A program made the translations under genes and the position numbers. From positions 1 through 64,000 of the forward strand of contig CAZIUF010000002.1 in assembly GCA_964542665.1 (NCBI GenBank): a DNA stretch of 64,000 nt. Direction: 5' to 3'. Positions 25,778 through 33,315 of this stretch are shown in pieces. Position 1 is the stretch's first letter. Every line of letters starts with the position of its first letter. This DNA comes from JAGOLU01 sp964542665 (GTDB lineage Bacteria; Patescibacteriota; Microgenomatia; UBA1406; GWC2-37-13). Below the pieces are notes generated by a model. That model had not been told where the DNA came from. It did not search any database and was given only the letters and a program-made list of their open reading frames with translations.

Positions 25778-26266
25778 TCACTTGATTGCCTCGATTAACC
25801 CAACATCCATGAGCCATCCAGCTTTTTGACCTTTGTACGTGGCGCCCCAAACTTGGACTTTTTTACCTTCGAATTTGGATAGGTCAAGTACGCTTGAGGT
25901 GAGATAAGCTGTCTGATCTTTTGCTCCGCGTTCAAGATGGTAACTTCCTTCGCCTTCTATCCCGCCAACTTTGAGGACACCTGTTGCTGTATCTTTAAAT
26001 GTTTTTTTGTCAACCACCCCTGTTTGATTTGTATTGGTGGTTTTTTGCCCAGCACTTGTTTCTGCAGCCGGACCAGTTGAAGGTGTTTTTCTCGAATTTA
26101 TTCGATAGGCAGCCAATCCAGTGACGACGCCAAGAATGAGTGCTCCGAAAAGCACAAATAACATGATTGATTTAGGTACCGATGGGCTCATAGGAATAGC
26201 GCTGATAGGCTGATCAGCATCAGTATTAATAGGGTAGATATGATTCGGTGATGAATCGGATATCAT
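25778..26266 (-). CDS. Small anchored protein between prfB and ftsE
   Basis: A 162-residue protein without a family I can name. A short cytoplasmic N-terminus is followed by one membrane segment (about 33-53), a Thr/Ala/Gly linker with KTPSTGPAAETS, and a compact C-terminal domain of about 65 residues (VLKVGGIEGEGSYHLE...KVQVWGATYKGQKAGWLMDVG). The alternating strands and WGATYKG turn suggest a small beta-barrel or OB-like fold; this is inference. It lies four bases before ftsE, so it may be an extra outer-face component of the FtsEX complex. Confidence 0.7.
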   Translation of the reverse strand: MISDSSPNHIYPINTDADQPISAIPMSPSVPKSIMLFVLFGALILGVVTGLAAYRINSRKTPSTGPAAETSAGQKTTNTNQTGVVDKKTFKDTATGVLKVGGIEGEGSYHLERGAKDQTAYLTSSVLDLSKFEGKKVQVWGATYKGQKAGWLMDVGLIEAIK

Positions 26267-26342
26267 GATGCAATAAGCATATCAAAAAATATCATGAGAT
26301 GAAAGGGGAGATGAGTAGGGTCTTCACTAAGAATGTACCACC

Positions 26343-26426
26343 AATCGTATAAAAGGATTTTTCTCTCGTCATCTAACTCGCTATCGCTCAAACAGAGATG
26401 ACTCAGAAAAATCCTTTTACACGATT
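26343..26426. repeat. Hairpin element, copy 1, downstream of prfB
   Basis: An 84-base imperfect palindrome. The outer arms (26343-26364 and 26405-26426) pair over 22 positions with one mismatch. A small internal bulge follows, then a 7-bp inner stem (26368-26374 with 26396-26402), and a 21-nt loop at 26375-26395 that includes CTCGCTATCGCTC. The loop and the innermost four stem pairs are identical to copy 2 at 27525, while the outer arms differ. It starts 32 bases after the prfB stop. Confidence 0.85.
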
Positions 26427-26457
26427 ATTTATGACTTAATCTATATAGAATTCCCAA

Positions 26458-27462
26458 TTATTTCGCAGGTTTTTTAAGGTAAGCCTCGATAAATGGATCA
26501 AGCTTGCCGTCGAGCACTCCGACGGTGTCTGATGTTTCGTATTCGGTCCGCAGGTCTTTGACCATGCGATAGGGGTGGAGGACATATGATCTGATCTGTC
26601 TGCCCCAGCCGGCGATTTTTTCAGTCTTGTAACTTGCTTGTTCAGATGCCTGCTCATCCTGTTGTCTTTGCCATAGTTTTGACCGCAGGATCTTCAGCGC
26701 AGTATCACGATTTTGGCGTTGTTCTCGCTCGGTCTGGCAAGTGACGATGATTTGCGAAGGCTTGTGGAGCAGTCTGACTGCAGAGGAGACTTTGTTCACG
26801 TTTTGGCCTCCATGTCCTCCTGCACGGAAAAATTCCCATTCGAGATCTGATTCTTTAATTTCAACTTCTGCATTTTGAACAATGGGCAACACCTCAATGA
26901 GTGCAAAAGAGGTCTGTCGCAGGCTGTCGGCATTAAATGGCGAGAGACGCACGAGTCGATGTACGCCAGCTTCACATCGCAACATCCCATAGGCAAACTC
27001 TCCATGGACGTTCATAGTAACCTCTTTGACCCCAGCTTCTTCACCATCGACCCAATCGAGTGTCTCAGTAGACCATCCTTTTGTCTCAATATATCGAGAA
27101 TACATCCGATAGAGGATGGACGCCCAGTCCATGGCCTCTGTGCCACCTTGTCCAGAGTGGATAGAAAAAATGCATCCGCCCGCATCGTGCGGACCTGAAA
27201 GGAACAGTCGCACTTCATATGCTTTGATCAGCGGCTCAGCTTCAGCTTCTTGCCCCTCTTCCATGAGTAGTTGCATCATCTCTACTTCATCAATAGTTTT
27301 TTTCAGATTATTTATCTCCTTCATCGTCTCGGCGGACTTTTGCGGATCAGCCCAAAAATCTGCATTGTAGGTCAAGGATTCAAGTGCTTTTATCTTATCC
27401 TTTTTGGAAGGGATGTTGACGTGCGAAAGTATCGCTTGAAGCTTGTCAGAAAGGGAAGACAT
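26458..27462 (-). CDS. prfB: Peptide chain release factor 2
   Basis: Class I release factor for UGA and UAA. The RF2-type anticodon-like motif SPF is at 174-176, and the catalytic GGQ at 218-220 in AGGHGGQNVNK. The protein is read in one frame for 334 residues: the programmed +1 frameshift with in-frame UGA near codon 26 of many prfB genes is absent. The start codon lies ten bases after a good extended -10 box, so the mRNA may be leaderless. prfB followed by ftsE and ftsX is an order also known from Firmicutes and Actinobacteria; here one small gene intervenes. Hairpin elements flank it on both sides. Confidence 0.97.
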   Translation of the reverse strand: MSSLSDKLQAILSHVNIPSKKDKIKALESLTYNADFWADPQKSAETMKEINNLKKTIDEVEMMQLLMEEGQEAEAEPLIKAYEVRLFLSGPHDAGGCIFSIHSGQGGTEAMDWASILYRMYSRYIETKGWSTETLDWVDGEEAGVKEVTMNVHGEFAYGMLRCEAGVHRLVRLSPFNADSLRQTSFALIEVLPIVQNAEVEIKESDLEWEFFRAGGHGGQNVNKVSSAVRLLHKPSQIIVTCQTEREQRQNRDTALKILRSKLWQRQQDEQASEQASYKTEKIAGWGRQIRSYVLHPYRMVKDLRTEYETSDTVGVLDGKLDPFIEAYLKKPAK

Positions 27463-27472
27463 AGATAAACCT

Positions 27473-27481
27473 AGTATAGCA
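27473..27481 (-). promoter_or_regulatory. Extended -10 promoter for prfB
   Basis: TG-C-TATACT on the minus strand, ending ten bases before the prfB ATG. Transcription starting six to eight bases after the box would leave a leader of only a few bases. No convincing -35 is present, as expected for an extended -10 promoter. Confidence 0.6.
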
Positions 27482-27524
27482 CGGGATGACAGTTTGATGA
27501 TAGTAAACCTTTACCAATCATTCA

Positions 27525-27597
27525 GATGTATAAGGATTTTTGCTTCATCTAACTCGCTATCGCTCAAACAGAGATTCAGCAAAAATCCTTATACATC
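27525..27597. repeat. Hairpin element, copy 2, upstream of prfB
   Basis: A 73-base palindrome with perfect 20-bp outer arms (27525-27544 and 27578-27597), a TC/TC internal bulge, a 4-bp inner stem ATCT/AGAT and a 21-nt loop at 27551-27571. The loop is identical to copy 1. It lies 57 bases after the stop of the PilM-like gene and 63 bases before the prfB start. A further small hairpin, ATGCC/GGCAT, follows at 27598-27612. Confidence 0.85.
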
Positions 27598-27653
27598 ATG
27601 CCGCGGAGGCATAAACCAGAATCATACGTTATTCACTCAATAGATTTCGAAGT

Positions 27654-29180
27654 CTAGTTTGCGTCGGTTCCAAGGATGATCTCGATGTCTACTGTATCTG
27701 TTGACGCGAGCTCACCAACTTTTGGTTTGGCGACGCTGTCTTTGATGTCTTCGACTATCGTTCCTTTTAACAAATCCATTTTATCCTTGTTTATATTAAC
27801 TTCAGACACAGTGTAGTCATAGGTATCGGCATTGCCGAGAATCACCGATGTATAGCCTTTTGCAGAAAGGAGCTGACTTATCCCGGCTGCCTGTCCTCTG
27901 ACACCGGTACCATTGAGTATTCTTACTTTGATTTCACCACGCTTGACTTCAATTGTTGGGGTCGGTGTAGGCGGAGGTATAGTTGGCTCAGCGGTTGGAG
28001 TCAATGTCGGGCTTGCGGTCGCAAGGAACGAGGGGAGACTGACGCTCGTCCCTGTCTTTCCTTGAAGCAGATAATATAAAGCCGAAAATACCACCGCAAA
28101 AATAATCAAAAATAGAACAACTTCACGTAAGAACGGGATTGATTTTCGTGATTGATTAGATTCGGGAGTTGTGACCATAGGTTTGGAAGGAGCGGAAGAA
28201 CTAGTAACTGTTTGTTTATATGCAATTGTTTTTTGAGATGTGCCTATTTTACCAAATGCAAACGATTTGTTCTCCGCATGACATATATACGATCCAAGCA
28301 GCACATCATAGGTCAAGATCGGCAACATGTCAGTTGCGGACCTCCCGTGTATCTGGGCCATGTACTCATGATAGAAGTTGGGGACGATGCGCTTTAGTGG
28401 ATTGGTCCACACACCAATGTTTTTGGTGAAGGTGTCCTGTCTGATCTTTTCTGTTGCGCTTCCTGACAAGATGACACGGTTCAGCTTAAAGCCATCTGCT
28501 ACAGATTTTTCTGCCTTCTCCTTGAGCTTTGGTTCGAGACCACTCGCGTCTACCGAAGCGATATGCCATGATTTGGGTTCTTCAACAGGGCCAAATGTGT
28601 CAAAGTAAAAGCCTTTAAGTGCTTCAGAGTCATATACCGCATATAAGATATTTTCACGTTTATCAAATCTAACCGTTTTTTCAAACAACGTATAGTAAGC
28701 CAGTTGTTCAGGCACGATAGCTTCGACAGAAACCTCAATTGACTCAGCCGCATCCTTTATCGTCCGCAGCGTGTCCTGTGCTATCGCATATACAAATGCA
28801 GTCGTGTGGCCGTCGTACTGGGCTATAAAAAAGTCTACGTGATATTCACTCAATTTCTTTTTATAAACTGAGTGTAACTTTTCACGAACATAGTCGTTGT
28901 ATGCCGGTTTTTGGATGTCTGTAGGGATCTCAATTCGGGCAAAACCATAGAGTGAGTGCTCGAGCACGACCACCAGTTGATCTTCACTGTTTTTGTTGGG
29001 GAGCGAAGCAATTGCGTCTTTGAGTGTGTTAGCAATTGACTCAGATTTTACGAGCACGCCTTCTTCACTGATCTTTTTTGATGGGGAAAACGTAGTCCAT
29101 GTAGTTTCTACAGAGCCAAGAATGCCTTTTTTGACACTTACGATCTTGACCTGTTTCGGTTCTAAGAAAACATACAGCAT
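27654..29180 (-). CDS. PilM-like actin-fold protein fused to a LytR C-terminal domain
   Basis: A 508-residue cytoplasm-to-surface protein. Residues 1-290 look like a divergent actin-fold domain of the PilM/EpsL type: it begins directly with a beta strand, MLYVFLEPKQVKIV, has a second phosphate-like strand pair near ILYAVYDSEALKGFYFD, and an adenosine-like motif VILSGSATEKI. A membrane segment (about 360-378) and a Thr-Pro linker (TPTAEPTIPPPTPTPT) lead to a LytR_C domain of about 90 residues beginning VKVRILNGTGVRGQAAG-type sequence (here IKVRILNGTGVRGQAAG). I chose ATG 29180; the ORF extends to a TTG at 29198. The combination would link a cytoplasmic actin-like domain to a wall-facing domain. 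Confidence 0.8.
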   Translation of the reverse strand: MLYVFLEPKQVKIVSVKKGILGSVETTWTTFSPSKKISEEGVLVKSESIANTLKDAIASLPNKNSEDQLVVVLEHSLYGFARIEIPTDIQKPAYNDYVREKLHSVYKKKLSEYHVDFFIAQYDGHTTAFVYAIAQDTLRTIKDAAESIEVSVEAIVPEQLAYYTLFEKTVRFDKRENILYAVYDSEALKGFYFDTFGPVEEPKSWHIASVDASGLEPKLKEKAEKSVADGFKLNRVILSGSATEKIRQDTFTKNIGVWTNPLKRIVPNFYHEYMAQIHGRSATDMLPILTYDVLLGSYICHAENKSFAFGKIGTSQKTIAYKQTVTSSSAPSKPMVTTPESNQSRKSIPFLREVVLFLIIFAVVFSALYYLLQGKTGTSVSLPSFLATASPTLTPTAEPTIPPPTPTPTIEVKRGEIKVRILNGTGVRGQAAGISQLLSAKGYTSVILGNADTYDYTVSEVNINKDKMDLLKGTIVEDIKDSVAKPKVGELASTDTVDIEIILGTDAN

Positions 29181-29186
29181 ATTCAC

Positions 29187-29215
29187 ATAGTAGAACAAAG
29201 TACATCGAAATACAA
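29187..29215 (-). promoter_or_regulatory. Candidate promoter for the PilM-like gene
   Basis: TTGTAT (29210-29215) and TACTAT (29187-29192) on the minus strand with 17 bases between; the -10 ends six bases before the ATG at 29180, another possible leaderless arrangement. Confidence 0.4.
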
Positions 29216-29301
29216 GGTAGAAATCTATATCTGTCTAGATCAATAGACTGAGGCTAAAATCAAGAGAATGATGACTCAAGCCAATCTTGAGCCAAATCTC
29301 A

Positions 29302-29310
29302 TGGTAAAAT
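29302..29310 (+). promoter_or_regulatory. Extended -10 promoter for dnaG
   Basis: TG-G-TAAAAT ends ten bases before the dnaG ATG at 29321. Just upstream, CTCAAG (29275-29280) and CTTGAG (29286-29291) form an inverted repeat where a -35 would lie and could be a regulator site. The short distance to the start codon predicts a leaderless or nearly leaderless mRNA. Confidence 0.55.
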
Positions 29311-29320
29311 CTGCACATAC

Positions 29321-31105
29321 ATGGCAAGCAAAGAGGTAATTGACCGGATAAGAGATGCGATAGATATCGTCGATGTCGTGGGTTCGGTGGTGACCTTGAA
29401 AAAGATGGGAAAGTACTTCAAAGCTCCATGTCCATTCCATCAAGAGAAAACTCCTTCATTTGTTGTATCACCTGAAAGGCAGCGATGGCACTGCTTTGGT
29501 GCCTGTCACGAGGGAGGAGACATCTTCTCTTTTGTCATGAAATATCATAACCTGACTTTTCCTGAGGCAATACTTGAGCTGGGCAAGCAAGCAGGTATCC
29601 CACCAGCTGAGCTGTCAAGCACTATCTCATCAACAGACACTGACACGCTCAACAAAAAATCGATTCTTGAAATCAACGAACTCGCTGCAAAATACTATCA
29701 CTATGTACTTGCACAGACACCCAATGGGTCGATTGCGTTAGAGTATTTGAAAAATAGACAAATAAAAGACGGTATAAGAGATTCGTTCATGCTTGGCTAT
29801 GCGCCTGAAAGTTGGGATAATCTAGTCCAATACTTACGGAAGAAGAAATTTAGTGACACTGCGCTTTTAGCATCTGGCCTCTTTGTTGAGGGGCAACGTG
29901 GACTGTATGATCGATTTCGCGGAAGACTCATGTTCCCGATCTACAATGCACAAAATGACATAATAGGTTTCTCGGGTCGTCTGATCAAGCCGTCAAGCGA
30001 CGGAGTTGAAGCTGCAAAATATGTCAACACACCAGAGACACTCATCTATCATAAGCGTGAAAGCCTGTATGGCATCCAAAAAGCAAAAGATGCAATTCGA
30101 AAGTTGGGCATTGTGATTGCGGTGGAGGGTGAGTTTGATATGATCACTCCATATAGTCATGGGATAGAAAATATTGTGGCCATCAAAGGATCAGCGTTCA
30201 CCGATGAACAGCTCAAGATACTGCGCAGATACTGTCAGAAGCTTGTTTTTGCACTAGATGCAGATGCAGCGGGCATCGATGCGCTGAAGAAAACTGCGAT
30301 GGCAGCCGAGAAATACGAGTTTGAAATGTACGTATGCCGGATACCTGGAGGGAAGGATCCAGACGAGGCCGTGCGACATGATTTTCCGGCTTTTAAGCGT
30401 GCACTGGATGAAGTGGTCACGATATATGATTACATCATCGATCTACAATCACAATCACTCAATCTCTCAGATCCATTTTCAAAAAATACCTTTGCAGAAA
30501 CTGTCATACCGTACATCGAGCCAATACAGAACCCAATCGTGAAACAGCATTACATCAAAAAGATTGCCCAGATTATGGATGTGGGGATTGACAGTGTGAA
30601 CGCGGTGATCCAATCGATTAGAAAAAAACGAAAATCTCCTCGTATATCAGCTGAGCAGCCTGCTGATAGTCCAGTGGTCTCTGGATCTCGACGGGAACTA
30701 CTCCAAAGATTTATCCTTGCCTCTATGGTAACTAGTGATGACATGTCATCACTAGTTACTCTCACCTCAAAGTATTTACTGCCTGGTGATTTCACTCAAG
30801 CATCATATGCTCGTTTGTATGAGTTTTTGGTTGGGTGTGTGCAACGCACGACTCCGTCAACCATCAAAGAAGAAGATGTTCCTGCCCATCTCAAAGAGGC
30901 ATATCACGAAGCATATCTGTACGCGTCGATGATCTCAGCAGACGTGGATATAAAGTCTTTTGAAAAAACGGTGATTGAGTTTGCCAAGATAGCAACTACA
31001 GATACTCTGAAAACTGCCGTAACTGAGGAGGCATCGGGTCACCAAGACGACTCAGTCAACTCACAAAAGCGACTGGCTGCCCTAGAAAAAGCCCTCAGAA
31101 CATAG
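29321..31105 (+). CDS. dnaG: DNA primase
   Basis: Primase that makes RNA primers at the replication fork. The N-terminal zinc ribbon uses C37, H40, C58 and C62; the last pair is C-x3-C (CFGAC), one longer than the common C-x2-C. The Toprim core shows VIAVEGEFDM and FALDADAAGID, with the RNA-polymerase domain between about residues 110 and 340. The C-terminal third is short and variable, as expected for the helicase-binding region. A perfect 32-bp palindrome is embedded in frame at about codons 470-480 and encodes part of MVTSDDMSSLVTL. rpoD follows on the same strand, an old and common gene pairing. Confidence 0.96.
   Translation: MASKEVIDRIRDAIDIVDVVGSVVTLKKMGKYFKAPCPFHQEKTPSFVVSPERQRWHCFGACHEGGDIFSFVMKYHNLTFPEAILELGKQAGIPPAELSSTISSTDTDTLNKKSILEINELAAKYYHYVLAQTPNGSIALEYLKNRQIKDGIRDSFMLGYAPESWDNLVQYLRKKKFSDTALLASGLFVEGQRGLYDRFRGRLMFPIYNAQNDIIGFSGRLIKPSSDGVEAAKYVNTPETLIYHKRESLYGIQKAKDAIRKLGIVIAVEGEFDMITPYSHGIENIVAIKGSAFTDEQLKILRRYCQKLVFALDADAAGIDALKKTAMAAEKYEFEMYVCRIPGGKDPDEAVRHDFPAFKRALDEVVTIYDYIIDLQSQSLNLSDPFSKNTFAETVIPYIEPIQNPIVKQHYIKKIAQIMDVGIDSVNAVIQSIRKKRKSPRISAEQPADSPVVSGSRRELLQRFILASMVTSDDMSSLVTLTSKYLLPGDFTQASYARLYEFLVGCVQRTTPSTIKEEDVPAHLKEAYHEAYLYASMISADVDIKSFEKTVIEFAKIATTDTLKTAVTEEASGHQDDSVNSQKRLAALEKALRT
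30728..30759. repeat. Perfect 32-bp palindrome inside dnaG
   Basis: GTAACTAGTGATGACA is followed directly by its exact reverse complement with no spacer. It lies within the dnaG reading frame, in the linker before the C-terminal domain. Confidence 0.9.
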
Positions 31106-31111
31106 TATAAT
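31106..31111 (+). promoter_or_regulatory. -10 box upstream of rpoD
   Basis: A perfect TATAAT at the dnaG stop codon, 128 bases before the rpoD ATG. No strong -35 hexamer is seen. The leader that would follow contains a hairpin, TGACCA/TGGTCA, at 31153-31167 with a three-base loop. This could give rpoD a separate promoter with a structured leader. Confidence 0.45.
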
Positions 31112-31239
31112 AAGTGTATCGCAAATTCCCTGCATTGGGAGCGCGCCTTCACTGACCACTTTGGTCAATGATCGCTGAACGCTTTACCCGATTTGATGTG
31201 GTGGAGGATTGGCTACCGTGCAGGAACTATATACAATGT

Positions 31240-32616
31240 ATGCCAACCAAAAAAAACTCTCCTAAATCTCCTGTCCACACAAAATCCACTCCAAAAATAA
31301 AAAAAGGTATAGCCACAAAAAAAGTCTCAGTGAAGAAAGTGATACAAAATAAGCACGCTCAGCCTGCCCCTGCACAAAAGCAGAAGGCTACGGTAAAGAA
31401 CAAGACTAAAGAACAGGGGAGTTCGAAAGAAAAATCCAAGCAAAAAGTCTTGATAGAAAAAAAATCAGTTCTAGTTGCAATGCCCGTGCATACAGGCAAG
31501 CCAACGGTGTATGTGCCAGTCAAACTACATAAACAAGCTCGTGATTTACTCGTCCAAGGTAAAGATGACGGTTTTCTCGTACAGGACGATATCCTCATGG
31601 TCTTTTCAGAGCCTGAGACATGCATAGACGAAGTCGATGAGTTCTTTATTCAGGCTTTTGAGAAAGGTATAGATATATTTGAAACGATTTCTACCCGTGA
31701 TGATTCTGATACCTTCAAATCAGCAGAAGATATTGAAAAAGAGCTCGAGTCACTGGTAGTCGTAAGACATGGTGAGTCGCTTGATCCAATTAAGAAATAT
31801 CTCAAAGAGATTGGACGTACGCCACTACTTACCTTTGAACAGGAAGTCGAACTTGCCCAAAAGTATGCTAAAGGCGATCTCGTTGCAAAAGAAAAACTTA
31901 CTCGATCAAATCTCAGGCTTGTGGTGTCGATTGCGAAGAAATATCTCGGACGTAGACTTTCATTTCTCGATCTGATTCAAGAAGGCAACAAAGGTTTGAT
32001 TAGAGGCGTTGAAAAATACGATTGGAAGCGAGGATTCAAGTTTTCTACATATGCAACTTGGTGGATCAGACAAGCTATCACACGTGCAATCGCTGATCAG
32101 TCTCGCACCATCCGTATCCCTGTCCACATGGTCGATCAGATCAATAGATTTTATAANNNNNNNNNNTATAAAACTCAACGACGACTCGCTCAGAAGCTCG
32201 GCAAAGAACCAGAACTCAAACAGATTGCCAAAGAAATGGAAATGACGGTCGAAGAAATCGAAAATCTCGTAAAGATTTCCCAACAACCAAAATCACTCTC
32301 AACACCAGTGGGAGAGGATAAAGAGGCAACGCTTGAACAATTTGTCGCTGATACGAGTCAACCAACTATGTATGATCGTGTCAGTCGTGAGCTTTTGAAA
32401 GAGGCCGTCACCGATGTTCTCGAAACACTCTCACCACGAGAACAGAAAGTTCTTATCATGCGGTTTGGCTTAGAAGATGGAAAATCAAAAACACTTGAGG
32501 AAGTTGGCAAGGAATTCAAGGTCACCCGTGAGCGCATCCGCCAAATCGAAGCAAAGGCTATCCGCAAACTCAAACACCCGACACGTGCCCGAAAACTGCG
32601 AGACTATCTTGAGTGA
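31240..32616 (+). CDS. rpoD: Primary sigma factor (sigma-70), with assembly gap
   Basis: Housekeeping sigma factor. After a Lys-rich N-terminal extension (about 1-75, full of KK, KPKIKK-type segments) comes a region 1.1-like stretch (GFLVQDDILMVF), then region 1.2 (DPIKKYLKEIGR), 2.1-2.4 (LIQEGNKGLIRGVEKYDWKR, FSTYATWWIRQAI), region 3 and region 4.2 (TRERIRQIEAKAIRKLKH). The ORF starts at 31168, but ATG 31240 (MPTKKNSP) is preferred. Ten Ns at 32157-32166 interrupt the junction of regions 2.4 and 3.0. Both flanks carry TATAA; collapsing them restores QINRFYKTQRRLAQ in frame, the normal sigma-70 sequence, so the true protein is about five residues shorter. Confidence 0.95.
   Translation: MPTKKNSPKSPVHTKSTPKIKKGIATKKVSVKKVIQNKHAQPAPAQKQKATVKNKTKEQGSSKEKSKQKVLIEKKSVLVAMPVHTGKPTVYVPVKLHKQARDLLVQGKDDGFLVQDDILMVFSEPETCIDEVDEFFIQAFEKGIDIFETISTRDDSDTFKSAEDIEKELESLVVVRHGESLDPIKKYLKEIGRTPLLTFEQEVELAQKYAKGDLVAKEKLTRSNLRLVVSIAKKYLGRRLSFLDLIQEGNKGLIRGVEKYDWKRGFKFSTYATWWIRQAITRAIADQSRTIRIPVHMVDQINRFYXXXXYKTQRRLAQKLGKEPELKQIAKEMEMTVEEIENLVKISQQPKSLSTPVGEDKEATLEQFVADTSQPTMYDRVSRELLKEAVTDVLETLSPREQKVLIMRFGLEDGKSKTLEEVGKEFKVTRERIRQIEAKAIRKLKHPTRARKLRDYLE
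32157..32166. other. Run of ten Ns (scaffold gap)
   Basis: Placeholder gap inside rpoD. The bases before it end TTTTATAA and the bases after it begin TATAAAAC, a five-base overlap (TATAA) between the contig ends. Confidence 0.95.
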
Positions 32617-32628
32617 TCGTCAACCACC

Positions 32629-33306
32629 TTGTGTATCATGGGCTTGATTGATATCATGGGGGCAATGACAGTGCGCACTGTGTCTCCTACTCAAAAAGCT
32701 TTCAATGTGTGGGGAATCATCCTCGCTGTCTGGGCGCTGTATCGGGGTACTATTGGTCAACAAGCCCCCATTGTTTTCGATGAGTTTATCTTTAAGCCAC
32801 TCGTATTCATCTGGCCAGTGTACCTTTTTATCGTTCATTACGAACATAAAGTATTCTTCCACAGTATTTGGCTCAGATTCACCCATTGGCGTCAAGATGT
32901 TGGTTATGCAGTACTCTTGTCTACACCTCTTGTTGCATTCCTCCTTTTTTTAGTAGTTACAAAGAAGGCGTATTTCCATGATGTACCGCTCCTTCTCGTG
33001 CTTGCAGTTGCCACTGCACTGACAGAGGAAACACTTTCGAGAGGATTGGTAGCGGTTCGTATATACGAGGAGACAGGAAGTTTTTTTAAAACACTTTTAC
33101 AATCCAGCATCTTACATTTGTTTCTTCGGGTGCCACGGGTGATGACCATGCCCAGTTTATTCGGAGATCGACTGCTCTATGCGATAGTTGCTGAAGTTGC
33201 GCTAAGCTTCATCGTCACGTTTGTATTTCTTCAACGGAAAAGTCTACTTTCTGCCATGGTAGTGCGTGCAATCTACGTATTTGTGATGATGAGTCTACTG
33301 AAGTAA
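32629..33306 (+). CDS. CPBP-like intramembrane protease homologue
   Basis: A polytopic membrane protein of up to 225 residues resembling the CPBP (CAAX protease/bacteriocin-processing) family. Motif 1 is present as EETLSRG near residue 135 (E-E-x3-R), and motif 2 as SSILHLFLR near residue 160 with the His. The third motif, usually H-x3-N/D, seems replaced by AMVVRAIYV, so activity is uncertain. The first codon may be GTG 32629, ATG 32638, ATG 32656 or ATG 32665; GGGGG just before the last makes it attractive. It follows rpoD after 12 bases and converges on the glycan locus. Confidence 0.7.
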   Translation: MCIMGLIDIMGAMTVRTVSPTQKAFNVWGIILAVWALYRGTIGQQAPIVFDEFIFKPLVFIWPVYLFIVHYEHKVFFHSIWLRFTHWRQDVGYAVLLSTPLVAFLLFLVVTKKAYFHDVPLLLVLAVATALTEETLSRGLVAVRIYEETGSFFKTLLQSSILHLFLRVPRVMTMPSLFGDRLLYAIVAEVALSFIVTFVFLQRKSLLSAMVVRAIYVFVMMSLLK

Positions 33307-33315
33307 TAACGCATT

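Noticed and set aside
26458..27462. Programmed +1 frameshift in prfB
   Set aside because: The whole RF2 is readable in a single frame from the ATG at 27462, and no in-frame UGA occurs near codon 26.
31141..31240. N-terminal extension of rpoD from the ATG at 31168
   Set aside because: The extra 24 residues have no counterpart in sigma factors, the ATG sits at the end of a hairpin, and ATG 31240 begins the Lys-rich segment directly.
32141..32175. A real four- to five-residue insertion in sigma factor region 2.4/3.0
   Set aside because: Flanking TATAA overlap explains the N-run, and the merged sequence fits the family without insertion.
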